Positions 40,878 to 49,411 of a stretch of 64,000 bases of DNA are shown one piece after another. The DNA is taken from NCBI RefSeq assembly GCF_902499335.1, contig NZ_CABVQK010000007.1:248001-312000 (forward strand), written 5' to 3'. Source of the DNA: Burkholderia lata (lineage in GTDB: Bacteria > Pseudomonadota > Gammaproteobacteria > Burkholderiales > Burkholderiaceae). Each line of letters opens with the position of its first letter. The first letter of the stretch is position 1. The notes beneath the pieces were generated by a model. That model saw only the letters and a list, made by a program, of their open reading frames with translations. It had not been told where the DNA came from and made no database searches. A program made the position numbers and the translations under genes.

Positions 40878-42392
40878 ATGGTTACAACCCCCCACTTGCT
40901 GGCTGCCGTGGATCTCGGCTCGAACAGCTTCCGGCTGATCGTCGGGCGTGTCGAGGAAACGCCGGCGGGCAGCCAGATCTATCCCGTCGACGCGCTGCGC
41001 GAGCCCGTCCGGCTGGCCGCGGGCCTGTCGAGCGACAAGATGCTCGATCGCGCGTCGCAGGAGCGTGGCTGGGAGGCGCTCAAGCGGTTCGGCGAGCGCC
41101 TGCGCGATTTCCATCCCGATCATGTGCGCGCGGTAGCGACCAACACGCTGCGTGTCGCGAAGAACGCGGGCGAATTTCTCGGCGAGGCCGAAGCGGCGCT
41201 CGGATTCCCGATCGAAGTGATTGCAGGCCGTGAAGAGGCGCGTCTGATCTACGCGGGCGCCGCGCACTCGGTGCCGGCGAGCGCTGGCAAGCGGCTCGTC
41301 GTCGACATCGGCGGCGGCTCCACCGAATTCATCATCGGCTCGCACTACACGCCGATCGTGATGGAGAGCCTCTATATCGGTTGCGTGAGCCACAGCCGCA
41401 CCTTCTTCCCGGCCGGCAACGTCGACGAATACACGATGCGGCAGGCCGAACTCGCGGCCAAGCGCGAGATCCAGATCATTTCGAGCGAGTACAAGAAGGC
41501 CGGGTGGGACCAGGCGATCGGTTCGTCCGGCACCGCACGTGCGCTCGCGGAGCTCGTCGAGGCGAACGGCTTCAACGATCCGGGCATCACGCACGGCATT
41601 TCGCGCGGCGGCCTCGAGCGCTTGAAGCGTGCGCTGATCAAGTCGGAGAACGTCAACCGGCTGAAGCTGATCGCGCTGAAGCCTGACCGCGTGCCGGTGC
41701 TCGCGGGCGGCCTCGCGATCATGCTCGCGGTGTTCGAGGAGCTTGGTGTCGACTACGTCGATACGACCGACGGCGCGTTGCGCCTTGGTGTGCTGTACGA
41801 CCTGCTGGGTCGGACGCAGCACGAGGACATGCGCGCGGTGACCGTCGAGGGCTTCACGCGCCGCTACGGTGTCGATCGTGCGCAGGCCGAGCGGATCGGC
41901 GCGCTGGCGGGTCGTTTCTACGACGAACTCGAAGAGGCCGACGAAGAAGCGCGCGAGGAGGGGCGGATGTTCCTCGGATGGGCGGCCGCGTTGCACGAGA
42001 TCGGTCTGTCGATCTCGCACAGCGCGTATCACAAGCATTCGGCCTATATCGCGAGCAACGCGGACATGCCCGGTTTTTCACGCACCGACCAGGCACGCCT
42101 CGCGGCGCTCGTGCTCGGTCACGCGGGCAAGCTCGGGAAGCTGTCGCAGGCGCGCGAGGTCGAGTGGCCGCTGCTGTTCTGCCTGCGGCTCGCGGCGCTG
42201 CTGTGCCGGCGCCGGACCGATGCCGGGCTGCCCGATATTTCCGTTTCGCAGATGAAGAAGGGCGGGTATGAAGTGCGCCTGCCGAGCGCGTGGGTCGAGC
42301 AGAACCCGCTGACCGACTACAGCCTCAGCCAGGAGGCGGCCGAGTGGGAGAAGGTCGGTATCCCGTATCGCGTGGTGTATACCGGCGCGTAA
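40878..42392 (+). CDS. ppx: Exopolyphosphatase, Ppx/GppA family
   Basis: 504 aa. It removes terminal phosphates from polyphosphate. The actin-like ATPase fold shows phosphate loop 1 LAAVDLGSNSFRLIVGRVEE, VRAVATNTLRVAKNAGEFL, the second phosphate loop VVDIGGGSTEFIIG, and GLAIMLAVFEELGVDYVDT. The C-terminal HD-like domain contains GWAAALHEIGLSISHSAYHK and HSAYIASNADMPGFS. It starts 280 bp from the divergent ppk start, the two enzymes of polyP turnover. Confidence 0.94.
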   Translation: MVTTPHLLAAVDLGSNSFRLIVGRVEETPAGSQIYPVDALREPVRLAAGLSSDKMLDRASQERGWEALKRFGERLRDFHPDHVRAVATNTLRVAKNAGEFLGEAEAALGFPIEVIAGREEARLIYAGAAHSVPASAGKRLVVDIGGGSTEFIIGSHYTPIVMESLYIGCVSHSRTFFPAGNVDEYTMRQAELAAKREIQIISSEYKKAGWDQAIGSSGTARALAELVEANGFNDPGITHGISRGGLERLKRALIKSENVNRLKLIALKPDRVPVLAGGLAIMLAVFEELGVDYVDTTDGALRLGVLYDLLGRTQHEDMRAVTVEGFTRRYGVDRAQAERIGALAGRFYDELEEADEEAREEGRMFLGWAAALHEIGLSISHSAYHKHSAYIASNADMPGFSRTDQARLAALVLGHAGKLGKLSQAREVEWPLLFCLRLAALLCRRRTDAGLPDISVSQMKKGGYEVRLPSAWVEQNPLTDYSLSQEAAEWEKVGIPYRVVYTGA

Positions 42393-42480
42393 AAGGTTGA
42401 TGGCGGGGCTGGGAGGGGCCGGGCAGCAGGATGGCTTGGGGTGCCCCTCATGAATGCCGCGTGATCGTCCTGACGGCCCC

Positions 42481-42915
42481 TCAGTCCGACGAACAGACGA
42501 TCGCTGTCAGGAACGGAAACGCCTGCTTGACGGTCGCGTCGCTGCCGGCCTTGCGCACGGCTTCCTCCACCGAACTCTTCGTGCCGCGTACCACGACGCC
42601 GTAGGCCCAGTCGCCGATCGGCGTGCCGTCGCCAGGGCGGAAGATCGGGTCGTTCGCCTGGTATCCGAGTACGACATACACGCCGAAGCCGTACGCCGTC
42701 AGCGCGTGGCTCGTGCGGAATGCGTTGACCGAGTTCGATTCGACGTGCATCGGTTCCGACTGGATGTCGCCGGCGGCGAGCAGCGGTGCGACGAATTTGT
42801 GGCCGGTCGAGTGGCAGTCGAGTGCGTCGTCGAGCGCTTTGGCCGACGCGGTGCCGGCAGTCGCCAGCGCGAGCACCGATGCGCACAGGGCGGTTTTGAG
42901 AATGTTGTTTTTCAT
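42481..42915 (-). CDS. Exported hypothetical protein, 144 aa
   Basis: ATG at 42915 begins a signal peptide, MKNNILKTALCASVLALATA, cleaved around GTASA-KALDD. The mature part of about 120 residues has two cysteines (LDCHS near its start and IVCSS at the very end), which may pair as a disulfide in the periplasm. Other stretches are ALTAYGFGVYVVLGYQAND and GTPIGDWAYGVVVRGT, suggesting a compact beta-rich fold. I do not recognise the family. It converges on ppx with 88 bp between stops. Confidence 0.7.
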   Translation of the reverse strand: MKNNILKTALCASVLALATAGTASAKALDDALDCHSTGHKFVAPLLAAGDIQSEPMHVESNSVNAFRTSHALTAYGFGVYVVLGYQANDPIFRPGDGTPIGDWAYGVVVRGTKSSVEEAVRKAGSDATVKQAFPFLTAIVCSSD

Positions 42916-43230
42916 GCGCGGATGCAGGTTGTCCACGCGCATTATCGCGTGTTCCTGCAAGTGCCGTATGCGGGCCGCGGGTGGCGCGTGGCTCCGCATC
43001 CATCGACAACCCGACGGGCCGGCCAGGCGGCCGCTCAATCATTTCCAGCCAGTCTTTCCTGCACTGAAAGCGAAAGGCCATCAGCCGTTTGCTTTGTGCT
43101 TACCGTCGAAAAATGGCCGCCGGGGAGCTGCGTGGATCGTTGTAGCGTCGCTGCCCCAATTGATCCCTACAATGAACTTAGGCGCTGCGAGCCGGGAATC
43201 CCGGCCGACACTCAACGGGCCCAGAAACGG
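42916..43230. other. Intergenic region upstream of the 144-aa exported protein
   Basis: This stretch up to the tRNA-Pro terminator holds the presumed promoter region of the minus-strand exported-protein gene. Open frames cross it on both strands but start inside it without ribosome sites and match nothing I recognise. No clear promoter was identified. Confidence 0.4.
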
Positions 43231-43264
43231 AAAAGGGACTACGGTGTTTAACCGTAACCCCTTG
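43231..43264 (-). terminator. Terminator of tRNA-Pro
   Basis: Read on the minus strand, AAGGGGTTACGGT and ACCGTAGTCCCTT pair with two mismatched positions around a TAAAC loop and end in TTTT. It starts 8 bp after the tRNA CCA end. Confidence 0.75.
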
Positions 43265-43271
43265 ATTCCTT

Positions 43272-43348
43272 TGGTCGGAGCGATAGGATTCGAACCTACG
43301 ACCCTCTGATCCCAAATCAGATGCGCTACCAGGCTGCGCTACGCTCCG
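43272..43348 (-). tRNA. tRNA-Pro (anticodon TGG)
   Basis: 77 nt including an encoded CCA. The acceptor arms CGGAGCG and CGCTCCG pair. The D arm is GCGCAGCCTGGTAGCGC; the anticodon stem TCTGA/TCAGA encloses the loop TTTGGGA with anticodon TGG; the T arm contains GTTCGAATC. It decodes CCA and, with wobble, other proline codons. Confidence 0.95.
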
Positions 43349-43359
43349 ACGAGCCAAAG

Positions 43360-43389
43360 ATTGTATCGTTGAATATCCGATCCGGTCAA
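43360..43389 (-). promoter_or_regulatory. Promoter of tRNA-Pro
   Basis: On the minus strand TTGACC (43384-43389) and TACAAT (43360-43365) are separated by 18 bp. The -10 lies 11 bp before the mature tRNA 5' end, a plausible start just ahead of the tRNA. Confidence 0.7.
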
Positions 43390-43507
43390 TCCCTATATGC
43401 GGGCAAATGCCGCGGCGTTGAACCGTCCGCATTTGCGACAATTCGCACCGTAATCGGCGGGCCCGGACGCATGGGCGCGGGGCGCTCGCCGAAGCAAGGA
43501 GAACATC

Positions 43508-43969
43508 ATGATGAACCTGATCCTGTGGCGCCACGCCGAAGCCGAAGACTACGCGACGAGCGATCTCGCGCGCCAGTTGACAGTGCGGGGCCGCAAGGAC
43601 GCGCAGGCGATGGCCAAATGGCTGCGTGGCCGCCTCGAGACGAACGCCGTGATCCTCGCGAGCCCGGCGGCCCGCACCGTGCAGACCGTCGAGGCGCTGA
43701 CCGACCAGTACCGGACGGTCGACGCGCTGGCGCCGGGCGGCAGCGTCGACGACGTGCTGGCGGCGGCCGGCTGGCCGGAAGGCATTGCGCCGACGGTCGT
43801 GATCGTCGGGCACCAGCCGACGCTCGGCAGCGTCGCCGCCCAGCTGATCGCCGGCGGCGATGACAGCTGGAGCGTCAAGAAGGGGGGAATCGTGTGGCTC
43901 GCGAGCCGCACGCGTGACGGCAGCCGGCAGGCCGTGCTGCGGGCGGTACTGACGCCCGACCTGCTGTGA
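43508..43969 (+). CDS. sixA: Phosphohistidine phosphatase SixA
   Basis: 153 aa, small histidine phosphatase family. The catalytic motif is NLILWRHAEAE (the phosphate-accepting His is residue 9), with ASPAARTVQTVEAL carrying the second Arg and VVIVGHQPTLGSVAA the second His. SixA dephosphorylates phosphohistidine proteins of phosphotransfer systems. ATG 43508 has AAGGAG at 6-nt spacing; a second ATG follows immediately. It stands alone, 510 bp from the ppx side and 170 bp before olsB. Confidence 0.9.
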   Translation: MMNLILWRHAEAEDYATSDLARQLTVRGRKDAQAMAKWLRGRLETNAVILASPAARTVQTVEALTDQYRTVDALAPGGSVDDVLAAAGWPEGIAPTVVIVGHQPTLGSVAAQLIAGGDDSWSVKKGGIVWLASRTRDGSRQAVLRAVLTPDLL

Positions 43970-44139
43970 GGCCCGCCAGAAGGGCTTTGAAGGGATTCAT
44001 CATACGGTTCCGCAAGCTTTCTGCTAAAGTCAATTCGGCGACACGTCATTGAAAGGACACGGTCGTGCCACATAACGGTCACGGCCGATTACTACATTGG
44101 CGGGCATGTCGTCCTATTCCTTACGACCAGGAAAGCCTA

Positions 44140-44946
44140 ATGCGAGAACTGCCGACGCCTACGCTCCCTTTTGCCTCGCTGCCCCTCGACACGTCGCGGC
44201 GCCACCTGCCGCGTGCTGCTGAAACCGTCACATCGGAGTATCGCCTGCGCGCCGCGTGGGCGCGTACGGAAGACGAATTGCGCGAAGCCCAGCGCCTGCG
44301 TTACAGCGTGTTCGCCGAAGAGATGGGCGCGCAGGTCAGCGGCCCCTCCGGTCTCGACGTCGATCCGTTCGACGCGTACTGCGACCACCTGCTGGTGCGC
44401 GATCTCGACACCCTGAAGGTCGTCGGCACGTACCGCGTGCTGCCGCCGCACCAGGCGGCGCGTGTTGGCCGCCTTTACGCCGAAGGCGAATTCGACCTGT
44501 CGCGCCTCACGCACCTGCGCGGCAAGATGGTCGAGGTTGGCCGCTCGTGCGTGCACAGCGACTACCGCAGCGGCGCCGTCATCATGGCGCTGTGGGGCGG
44601 CCTTGGCGCTTACATGATGCAGAACGGCTACGAGACGATGCTCGGCTGCGCGAGCGTGTCGATGGCCGACGGCGGCCACTATGCGGCGAACCTGTACCAG
44701 TCGCTGTCGGCAGGCTCGCTGACGGCGCCCGAATATCGCGCGTTCCCGCACACGGCCCTGCCGGTCGACGAACTGCAGACGGGCACCGTCGTGGCGCCGC
44801 CGCCGCTGATCAAGGGTTACCTGCGCCTCGGCGCGAAGATCTGCGGTGCGCCGGCCTGGGATCCCGACTTCAACTGCGCGGATTTCCTGACGCTGTTCCG
44901 CCTGTCCGATATCAACGCGCGCTACGCCCGCCACTTTCTGGGCTGA
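44140..44946 (+). CDS. olsB: OlsB-type N-acyltransferase (L-ornithine N(alpha)-acyltransferase)
   Basis: 268 aa, GNAT fold of the OlsB/hemolysin-like group that makes lyso-ornithine lipid from ornithine and 3-hydroxyacyl-ACP. Motifs are LREAQRLRYSVFAEEMGAQV and LDVDPFDAYCDHLLVRDLDT, then VVGTYRVLPPHQAARVGRLY, and the active-site region VEVGRSCVHSDYRSGAVI. GCASVSMADGGHYAANLYQS follows. ATG 44140 has AGGAAAG upstream. Burkholderia species make ornithine lipids, and I see no olsA next to it here. The gene ends with a strong hairpin. Confidence 0.8.
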   Translation: MRELPTPTLPFASLPLDTSRRHLPRAAETVTSEYRLRAAWARTEDELREAQRLRYSVFAEEMGAQVSGPSGLDVDPFDAYCDHLLVRDLDTLKVVGTYRVLPPHQAARVGRLYAEGEFDLSRLTHLRGKMVEVGRSCVHSDYRSGAVIMALWGGLGAYMMQNGYETMLGCASVSMADGGHYAANLYQSLSAGSLTAPEYRAFPHTALPVDELQTGTVVAPPPLIKGYLRLGAKICGAPAWDPDFNCADFLTLFRLSDINARYARHFLG

Positions 44947-44988
44947 GCCGTCTGAACCGCGTGCGCCCGTCCGGGCGCGCGCAAGCGG

Positions 44989-45030
44989 ACGCCGTCGCGT
45001 GGCATGCGCCGCGCGACGGCGTTCGTCCTT
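44989..45030 (+). terminator. Terminator after olsB
   Basis: ACGCCGTCGCG (44989-44999) and CGCGACGGCGT (45012-45022) form an 11-bp perfect stem with a 12-nt loop, followed by a T/C-rich tract. It is 42 bp after the olsB stop. Confidence 0.65.
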
Positions 45031-45146
45031 CTGACCAGCGTGTGTGAATTTGGCCCTGTTAATTTCGGCGATACGCGATCACCGGCGTGCCGCGGGACGG
45101 TACGTTCGTGAACGGCCCGGAGGAGGGCCGGACGGCAGCGGCGCGC

Positions 45147-45317
45147 TTAGTGCTTGCGCCGCCAGTCGAGCAGGTGGTGTTCGGCCATCCAGTGATGGAT
45201 CATCCCTTCGCCGCCATGGCTGCGCTTGTATTCGCGCGACTCGAAGAACGACAGGGCGACGAGCACCATCAGACCGATGAACAGGCCGATCAGGCCGGCA
45301 ATTTCTTCAGACGACAT
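45147..45317 (-). CDS. Small membrane protein, 56 aa
   Basis: ATG at 45317 has a very strong ribosome site, AAAGGAGG, 6 nt upstream. The protein starts MSSEEIAGLIGLFIGLMVLV, a single membrane helix, and continues with a positively charged cytoplasmic part, SREYKRSHGGEGMIHHWMAE, ending in DWRRKH. The His-rich C-terminus could bind metal. I do not recognise a family. An upstream in-frame ATG (45365) would destroy the match to the ribosome site. The gene is alone, between olsB and a divergent small lipoprotein gene. Confidence 0.65.
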   Translation of the reverse strand: MSSEEIAGLIGLFIGLMVLVALSFFESREYKRSHGGEGMIHHWMAEHHLLDWRRKH

Positions 45318-45453
45318 GGCAGCCTCCTTTCCACGGCACAGCGCCATGCGTACATAGTAGGACATGCGCGGTGCGACTCTGAAACGGGATTTCCGCTAGA
45401 CTCGGCGCGGTTCGGGCGTGCGATGGGCGCGCCGATTTCCGGAGCCATACCCG

Positions 45454-45630
45454 ATGAACCGTTTCATGCTGGCCGTGCTGGCCGCATCTTTCCTCGCCGG
45501 CTGTACCAGCGATCCGCATCAGGCCCGTCGCGGCCACCCGCCGGAAGATCCGGCCGACTATCACGGCGTGCCGACCGACATGACGCCGCCGTCGATGCTC
45601 GACGCGCCGCCGCCGAAACCCGCGCAGTAA
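45454..45630 (+). CDS. Small lipoprotein, 58 aa
   Basis: ATG 45454 starts MNRFMLAVLAASFLAGC, a typical lipoprotein signal with lipobox FLAGC (lipidated Cys17). The mature part of about 42 residues is Pro- and Asp-rich (HPPEDPADYHGVPTDMTPPS) and ends PPPKPAQ; it is likely unstructured. The residue after the cysteine is Thr, which does not suggest inner-membrane retention. No family recognised. It ends 20 bp from the convergent MATE gene. Confidence 0.7.
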   Translation: MNRFMLAVLAASFLAGCTSDPHQARRGHPPEDPADYHGVPTDMTPPSMLDAPPPKPAQ

Positions 45631-45649
45631 CGGCCGCTACGGCCCGCCG

Positions 45650-47014
45650 TCAGGCGCGGGCCGCGGGCGCGTCGGTGCCGATGCGCCGCAACAGCCCCGG
45701 CAGATAGCGCGCCAGCGTCGCGCCGCGCGCGGCCATGAACAGCAGCAGCGCGAACCAGAGGCCGTGATTGCCGAACGTGCCGACGGCGGCGAGCGTGGCC
45801 ACGACGAAGATCGAGAGCGACGCGACCATCGCACGCATCAGCGATTGCGTCTGCGTGGCGCCGATGAAAACGCCGTCGAGCAGGAAGCCCCAGACCGATA
45901 CGATCGGCGAAATCGCGGCCCACGGCAGGTAGCGCAGCGCCACTTCGCGGATTTCGGCCTGGTCGGTCAGCCGCGCGACGATCCAGCCGCCGGCGGCCCA
46001 GTACACGAGCGCGAACAGCAGCGCGCCGAGCGCCGACCAGAACAGCGTGACGCGCACGGCCTGCCGGAACGCGCGGCGGTCGCGCGCGCCGGCCGCCGCG
46101 CCGACGAGCGCTTCGGCCGCATGCGCGAAGCCGTCGAGGCCGTATGCCATGAAGGTCTGGAAATTCAGCAGCAGCGCGTTTGCCGCGAGCGTCGCATCGC
46201 CCTGTTTCGCACCGAGGTGCGCGAACCAGCCGAATGCGCCGAGCAGGCACAGCGTGCGCAGGAAGATGTCGCGGTTGAGCACGATCAGCCGCTTGAGCGC
46301 GACGCGATCGGCGAGCGCACGTACCGCGATCGGCGCAAGGCCCTGCGGCCGCAGCCGCCACAGCATCCATGCGCCGAGCGCGAAACCGCATGCGTCTGCG
46401 GTGGCCGTCGCGGCGCCGATGCCGGCAATGCCCCAGCCGAAGCCATACACATAAAGCAGCACGGCACCGATGTTCACCGCATTGATGAACACCTGCGCCA
46501 CGAGTGCGAGCCGCACGCGCTGCATACCGAGCAGGTAGCCGAGCACGACGTAGTTCGCGAGCGCGAACGGCGCGCTCCAGATCCGCGCGTGACTGTAGGC
46601 AAGCGCTGTTGCGCGGACGGCATCGCTGCCGCCGAGCGCGGACAGCGCAAATGACAGGAGCGGCACCTGCAGCGCCAGCACCGCGGCGCCGAGCGCGAAC
46701 GCGACGATCAACGCGCGCAGCAGGTTCAGGCGGATCCCGGCGGCGTCGCCGGCACCGTGCGCCTGCGCGACGAGGCCGGTCGTCCCCATCCGCAGGAAAC
46801 CGAACCCCCAGAACACGAAATTGAAGAACAGTCCGCCGAGCGCGACGCCGCCGAGATACTGCGCGCCGTCGAGGTGGCCGGCAACGGCCGTGTCGACGGC
46901 GCCGAGGATCGGCTGGGTCAGGTTTGCGAGGACGATCGGGAATGCGAGTGCGAGGACGCGCCGATGCGTGACGGCGGCCGTGCCGGCCCCGTGCGGTAAC
47001 GCGGATTCGGACAT
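45650..47014 (-). CDS. MATE family multidrug/DinF-type efflux protein
   Basis: 454 aa with 12 membrane segments, from ATG at 47014 (MSESALPHGAGTAAVTHRRV); a longer frame upstream lacks support. The first helix reads VLALAFPIVLANLTQPILGA with VDTAVAGHLDGAQYLGGVAL, the typical MATE N-terminus, and the C-terminal half repeats the fold (TLCLLGAFGWFAHLGAKQGD, AAISPIVSVWGFLLDGVFIG). The latter stretch is characteristic of the DinF subgroup. It exports cationic or other drugs using Na+ or H+; the substrate is unknown. The DUF2288 gene ends 10 bp upstream on the same strand. Confidence 0.85.
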   Translation of the reverse strand: MSESALPHGAGTAAVTHRRVLALAFPIVLANLTQPILGAVDTAVAGHLDGAQYLGGVALGGLFFNFVFWGFGFLRMGTTGLVAQAHGAGDAAGIRLNLLRALIVAFALGAAVLALQVPLLSFALSALGGSDAVRATALAYSHARIWSAPFALANYVVLGYLLGMQRVRLALVAQVFINAVNIGAVLLYVYGFGWGIAGIGAATATADACGFALGAWMLWRLRPQGLAPIAVRALADRVALKRLIVLNRDIFLRTLCLLGAFGWFAHLGAKQGDATLAANALLLNFQTFMAYGLDGFAHAAEALVGAAAGARDRRAFRQAVRVTLFWSALGALLFALVYWAAGGWIVARLTDQAEIREVALRYLPWAAISPIVSVWGFLLDGVFIGATQTQSLMRAMVASLSIFVVATLAAVGTFGNHGLWFALLLFMAARGATLARYLPGLLRRIGTDAPAARA

Positions 47015-47024
47015 GGCGGACGCG

Positions 47025-47348
47025 TCAGGCGCGTTCCTGCACACAGACCCACGGCGATACGACGACCGCCCACAGCTCCGGGTTGCGCGCCGCATAATCG
47101 GCGGCGGTTTCGGCCGGCATGCGTGCGACGAGGCCAGCCGACAGCCAGCGCGTGACCTGCTCGGCATCGTCGCCGGCAACCGCTTCCGCGACGCTGACGA
47201 GATCGAGGTCGCGCGCGACGGACAGCAGCTTGCCCTGCGCGAAGAAGCGTTCGAGATCGCACCAGTCGATCTTGGCGGTTTCGCCGAGGAGTTTGGCGTA
47301 GAGCGGGCTATGCGACGCGCTCGCGTCGGAGTGGTGATCAGAGGACAT
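47025..47348 (-). CDS. DUF2288 domain protein
   Basis: 107 aa from ATG at 47348 (MSSDHHSDASASHSPLYAKL). The domain reads LYAKLLGETAKIDWCDLERF, then FAQGKLLSVARDLDLVSVAE, and ARNPELWAVVVSPWVCVQER at the C-terminus, which matches my memory of DUF2288. The function is unknown. It precedes the MATE gene by 10 bp and follows the acyl-CoA synthetase gene by 75 bp on the same strand, so the three may be cotranscribed. Confidence 0.75.
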   Translation of the reverse strand: MSSDHHSDASASHSPLYAKLLGETAKIDWCDLERFFAQGKLLSVARDLDLVSVAEAVAGDDAEQVTRWLSAGLVARMPAETAADYAARNPELWAVVVSPWVCVQERA

Positions 47349-47423
47349 CGTTTTCTTGGAAAGACTGCGTGGTGGCGCCACTATAAACCATCCGGCCGGG
47401 CGGGCGGCGCGGGTGGCGCCGGC

Positions 47424-49043
47424 CTACGCGTCGCGCAGCGCGCGGCGCACGATCTTGCCGGTCGCGGTCATCGGCAGGCTGTCGACGAACGCGATCGCGC
47501 GCGGATACTCGTGCGCCGCGAGGCGCGTGCGCACGTGCGCCTGTAGCGCCTGCACGAGCGCATCGTCGCCGGTGTGGCCGGGATTCAGCACGACGAACGC
47601 CTTGACGATCTCGGTGCGCGTTGCATCGGGCACGCCGACGACGGCCGCCATCCGCACCGCCGGATGCGTGAGCAGGCAGTCCTCGATCGGGCCCGGGCCG
47701 ATCCGGTAGCCGGCGCTCGTGATCACGTCGTCGTCGCGGCCGACGAAGCGCACGAAGCCGTCGGCGTCGATCGTGCCCGTATCGCCGGTGAGCAGGTAGT
47801 CGCCCGCGAACTTGTCGCGCGTCGCGTCGGCATTGCGCCAGTATTCGAGGAACATCACCGGGTCGGGGCGGCGCACCGCGATGCGCCCTTCGACGCCGGG
47901 CGGCAGCGGCGTGCCGTCCGCATCGACGATCGCGACCGCATGGCCGGGCACCGCCTTGCCGATTGCGCCGGGCTGCGCATCGAACAGTGCCGCGCACGAC
48001 GACAGCACCATGTTGCACTCGGTCTGCCCGTAGAACTCGTTGATCGTCACGCCGAGCGCGTCGCGCCCCCAGGCCGTCAGTTCGGTGCCGAGCGATTCTC
48101 CGCCGCTCGCGACGGATTTCAGCGAAAGCGCATAGCGTTCGCGCGGTGCCGGGACGGTGCGCATCAGCTTCAGCGCGGTGGGCGGCAGGAACGCGTGGGT
48201 GACGCCGTGGCGGGCCATCAGCGCGAACGCCGCATCGCCGTCGAATTTCTCGAAGCGGCGGGCGAGCACGGGCACGCCGTGATGCCATGACGGCAGCAGC
48301 ACGTCGAGCAGGCCGCCGATCCATGCCCAGTCGGCGGGCGTCCAGAACAGGCGTGCGTCGCGCGGGAAGCACTGCTGCGACATCTCGACGCCCGGCAGGT
48401 GGCCGAGCAGCACGCGATGCGCGTGCAGTGCGCCTTTCGGTTTGCCCGTCGTGCCGGACGTATAGATGATGACCGCGGGATCGTCGGCGGCCGTATCGGC
48501 CGGCACGAAGTCGGGTATTTCGGCGGCGAGCGCCGCGTCGTAGCGCAGCACGCCCGGCGTGTCAGGGGCATCGTCGCCGATGCAGTAGACGGTTTGCAGT
48601 GCCGGCAGCCGCGCGCGCAGCGGTGCGATTTTCGCGTAGCCGGCCGCGTCGGTGACGAGCGCAGCCGCTTCGCTGTTCGCGAGCCGGTATTCGAGCGCAT
48701 CGACACCGAACAACGTGAAGAGCGGCACCGCGATCGCGCCGAGCTTGTAGGCGGCGAGGTGCGCGACGGCCGTTTCGGGGCCCTGGGCGAGAAAGATGCC
48801 GATGCGGTCGCCGCGCTGCAGGCCGGCGCGCACGAAGCTGTTCGCGAGCCGGTTAGAAGCATTCCTCAGGTCGTCGAACGTGATCCGAAAAACGTCGCCT
48901 TGCGCCGTTTCGTGGATCAGCGCGAGGCGTCCGCTGCCGTCGGCCCATTTGTCGCAGGCATCCACGCCGATGTTGTAGCGCGCCGGAACGTCCCACGCGA
49001 AGCGGGAGAGCAGGTCGTCGTAGCGGTCGGCGGCGGGCAGCAT
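47424..49043 (-). CDS. Acyl-CoA synthetase (AMP-forming, medium-chain/benzoate type)
   Basis: 539 aa, ANL superfamily. The phosphate-binding P-loop is VIIYTSGTTGKPKGALHAH, A5 is NEFYGQTECNMVL, A7 is YLLTGDTGTIDADGFVRFVG, A8 RDDDVITSAGYRIGPGPIED, and A10 MTATGKIVRRALRD, which holds the catalytic Lys. It activates a carboxylic acid as acyl-AMP and then forms the CoA thioester. The overall layout resembles the ACSM/medium-chain group rather than acetyl-CoA synthetase. The substrate is not evident from neighbours. Confidence 0.88.
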   Translation of the reverse strand: MLPAADRYDDLLSRFAWDVPARYNIGVDACDKWADGSGRLALIHETAQGDVFRITFDDLRNASNRLANSFVRAGLQRGDRIGIFLAQGPETAVAHLAAYKLGAIAVPLFTLFGVDALEYRLANSEAAALVTDAAGYAKIAPLRARLPALQTVYCIGDDAPDTPGVLRYDAALAAEIPDFVPADTAADDPAVIIYTSGTTGKPKGALHAHRVLLGHLPGVEMSQQCFPRDARLFWTPADWAWIGGLLDVLLPSWHHGVPVLARRFEKFDGDAAFALMARHGVTHAFLPPTALKLMRTVPAPRERYALSLKSVASGGESLGTELTAWGRDALGVTINEFYGQTECNMVLSSCAALFDAQPGAIGKAVPGHAVAIVDADGTPLPPGVEGRIAVRRPDPVMFLEYWRNADATRDKFAGDYLLTGDTGTIDADGFVRFVGRDDDVITSAGYRIGPGPIEDCLLTHPAVRMAAVVGVPDATRTEIVKAFVVLNPGHTGDDALVQALQAHVRTRLAAHEYPRAIAFVDSLPMTATGKIVRRALRDA

Positions 49044-49220
49044 CGAGGTGTCTCCTGGGGACGAACGTGGTGTCGGACGAACGGCTTACATCAGGATTTC
49101 ACGCAGACGAATCCACAATGGCGTCTGAGGGTAGGGAATCTTCGTACTCGTCCAATCGCCTCGGCTCAGTGCACGATTCCACAATGACGCATAAGATCAC
49201 GAAAAAATCAGTGTGTGACC

Positions 49221-49340
49221 ATGGATTTGCTTTTGATAGCTGCGGGGTTCAGCCTGATCGGAATCGGTGTACTGGTAGCGTTTGCCCGTCACATCGATCC
49301 GTTGTCCGGCCGTTTCACCGGACGTCTGCGCAAGCGCTGA
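49221..49340 (+). CDS. Possible 39-aa membrane peptide
   Basis: ATG 49221 opens a frame MDLLLIAAGFSLIGIGVLVA with a single hydrophobic helix followed by a basic tail (GRFTGRLRKR). The composition fits a one-pass microprotein, but the ribosome site is weak, and the gene is not linked to anything. It could be a chance frame in the region between the acyl-CoA synthetase and the NlpD-like gene. Confidence 0.35.
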   Translation: MDLLLIAAGFSLIGIGVLVAFARHIDPLSGRFTGRLRKR

Positions 49341-49411
49341 CATCACCTTTCCCGATTTTCACCGCGACGGCACGCGATGCGCGCCGGCATCGCGTGTCGC
49401 CCATCGGGCGC

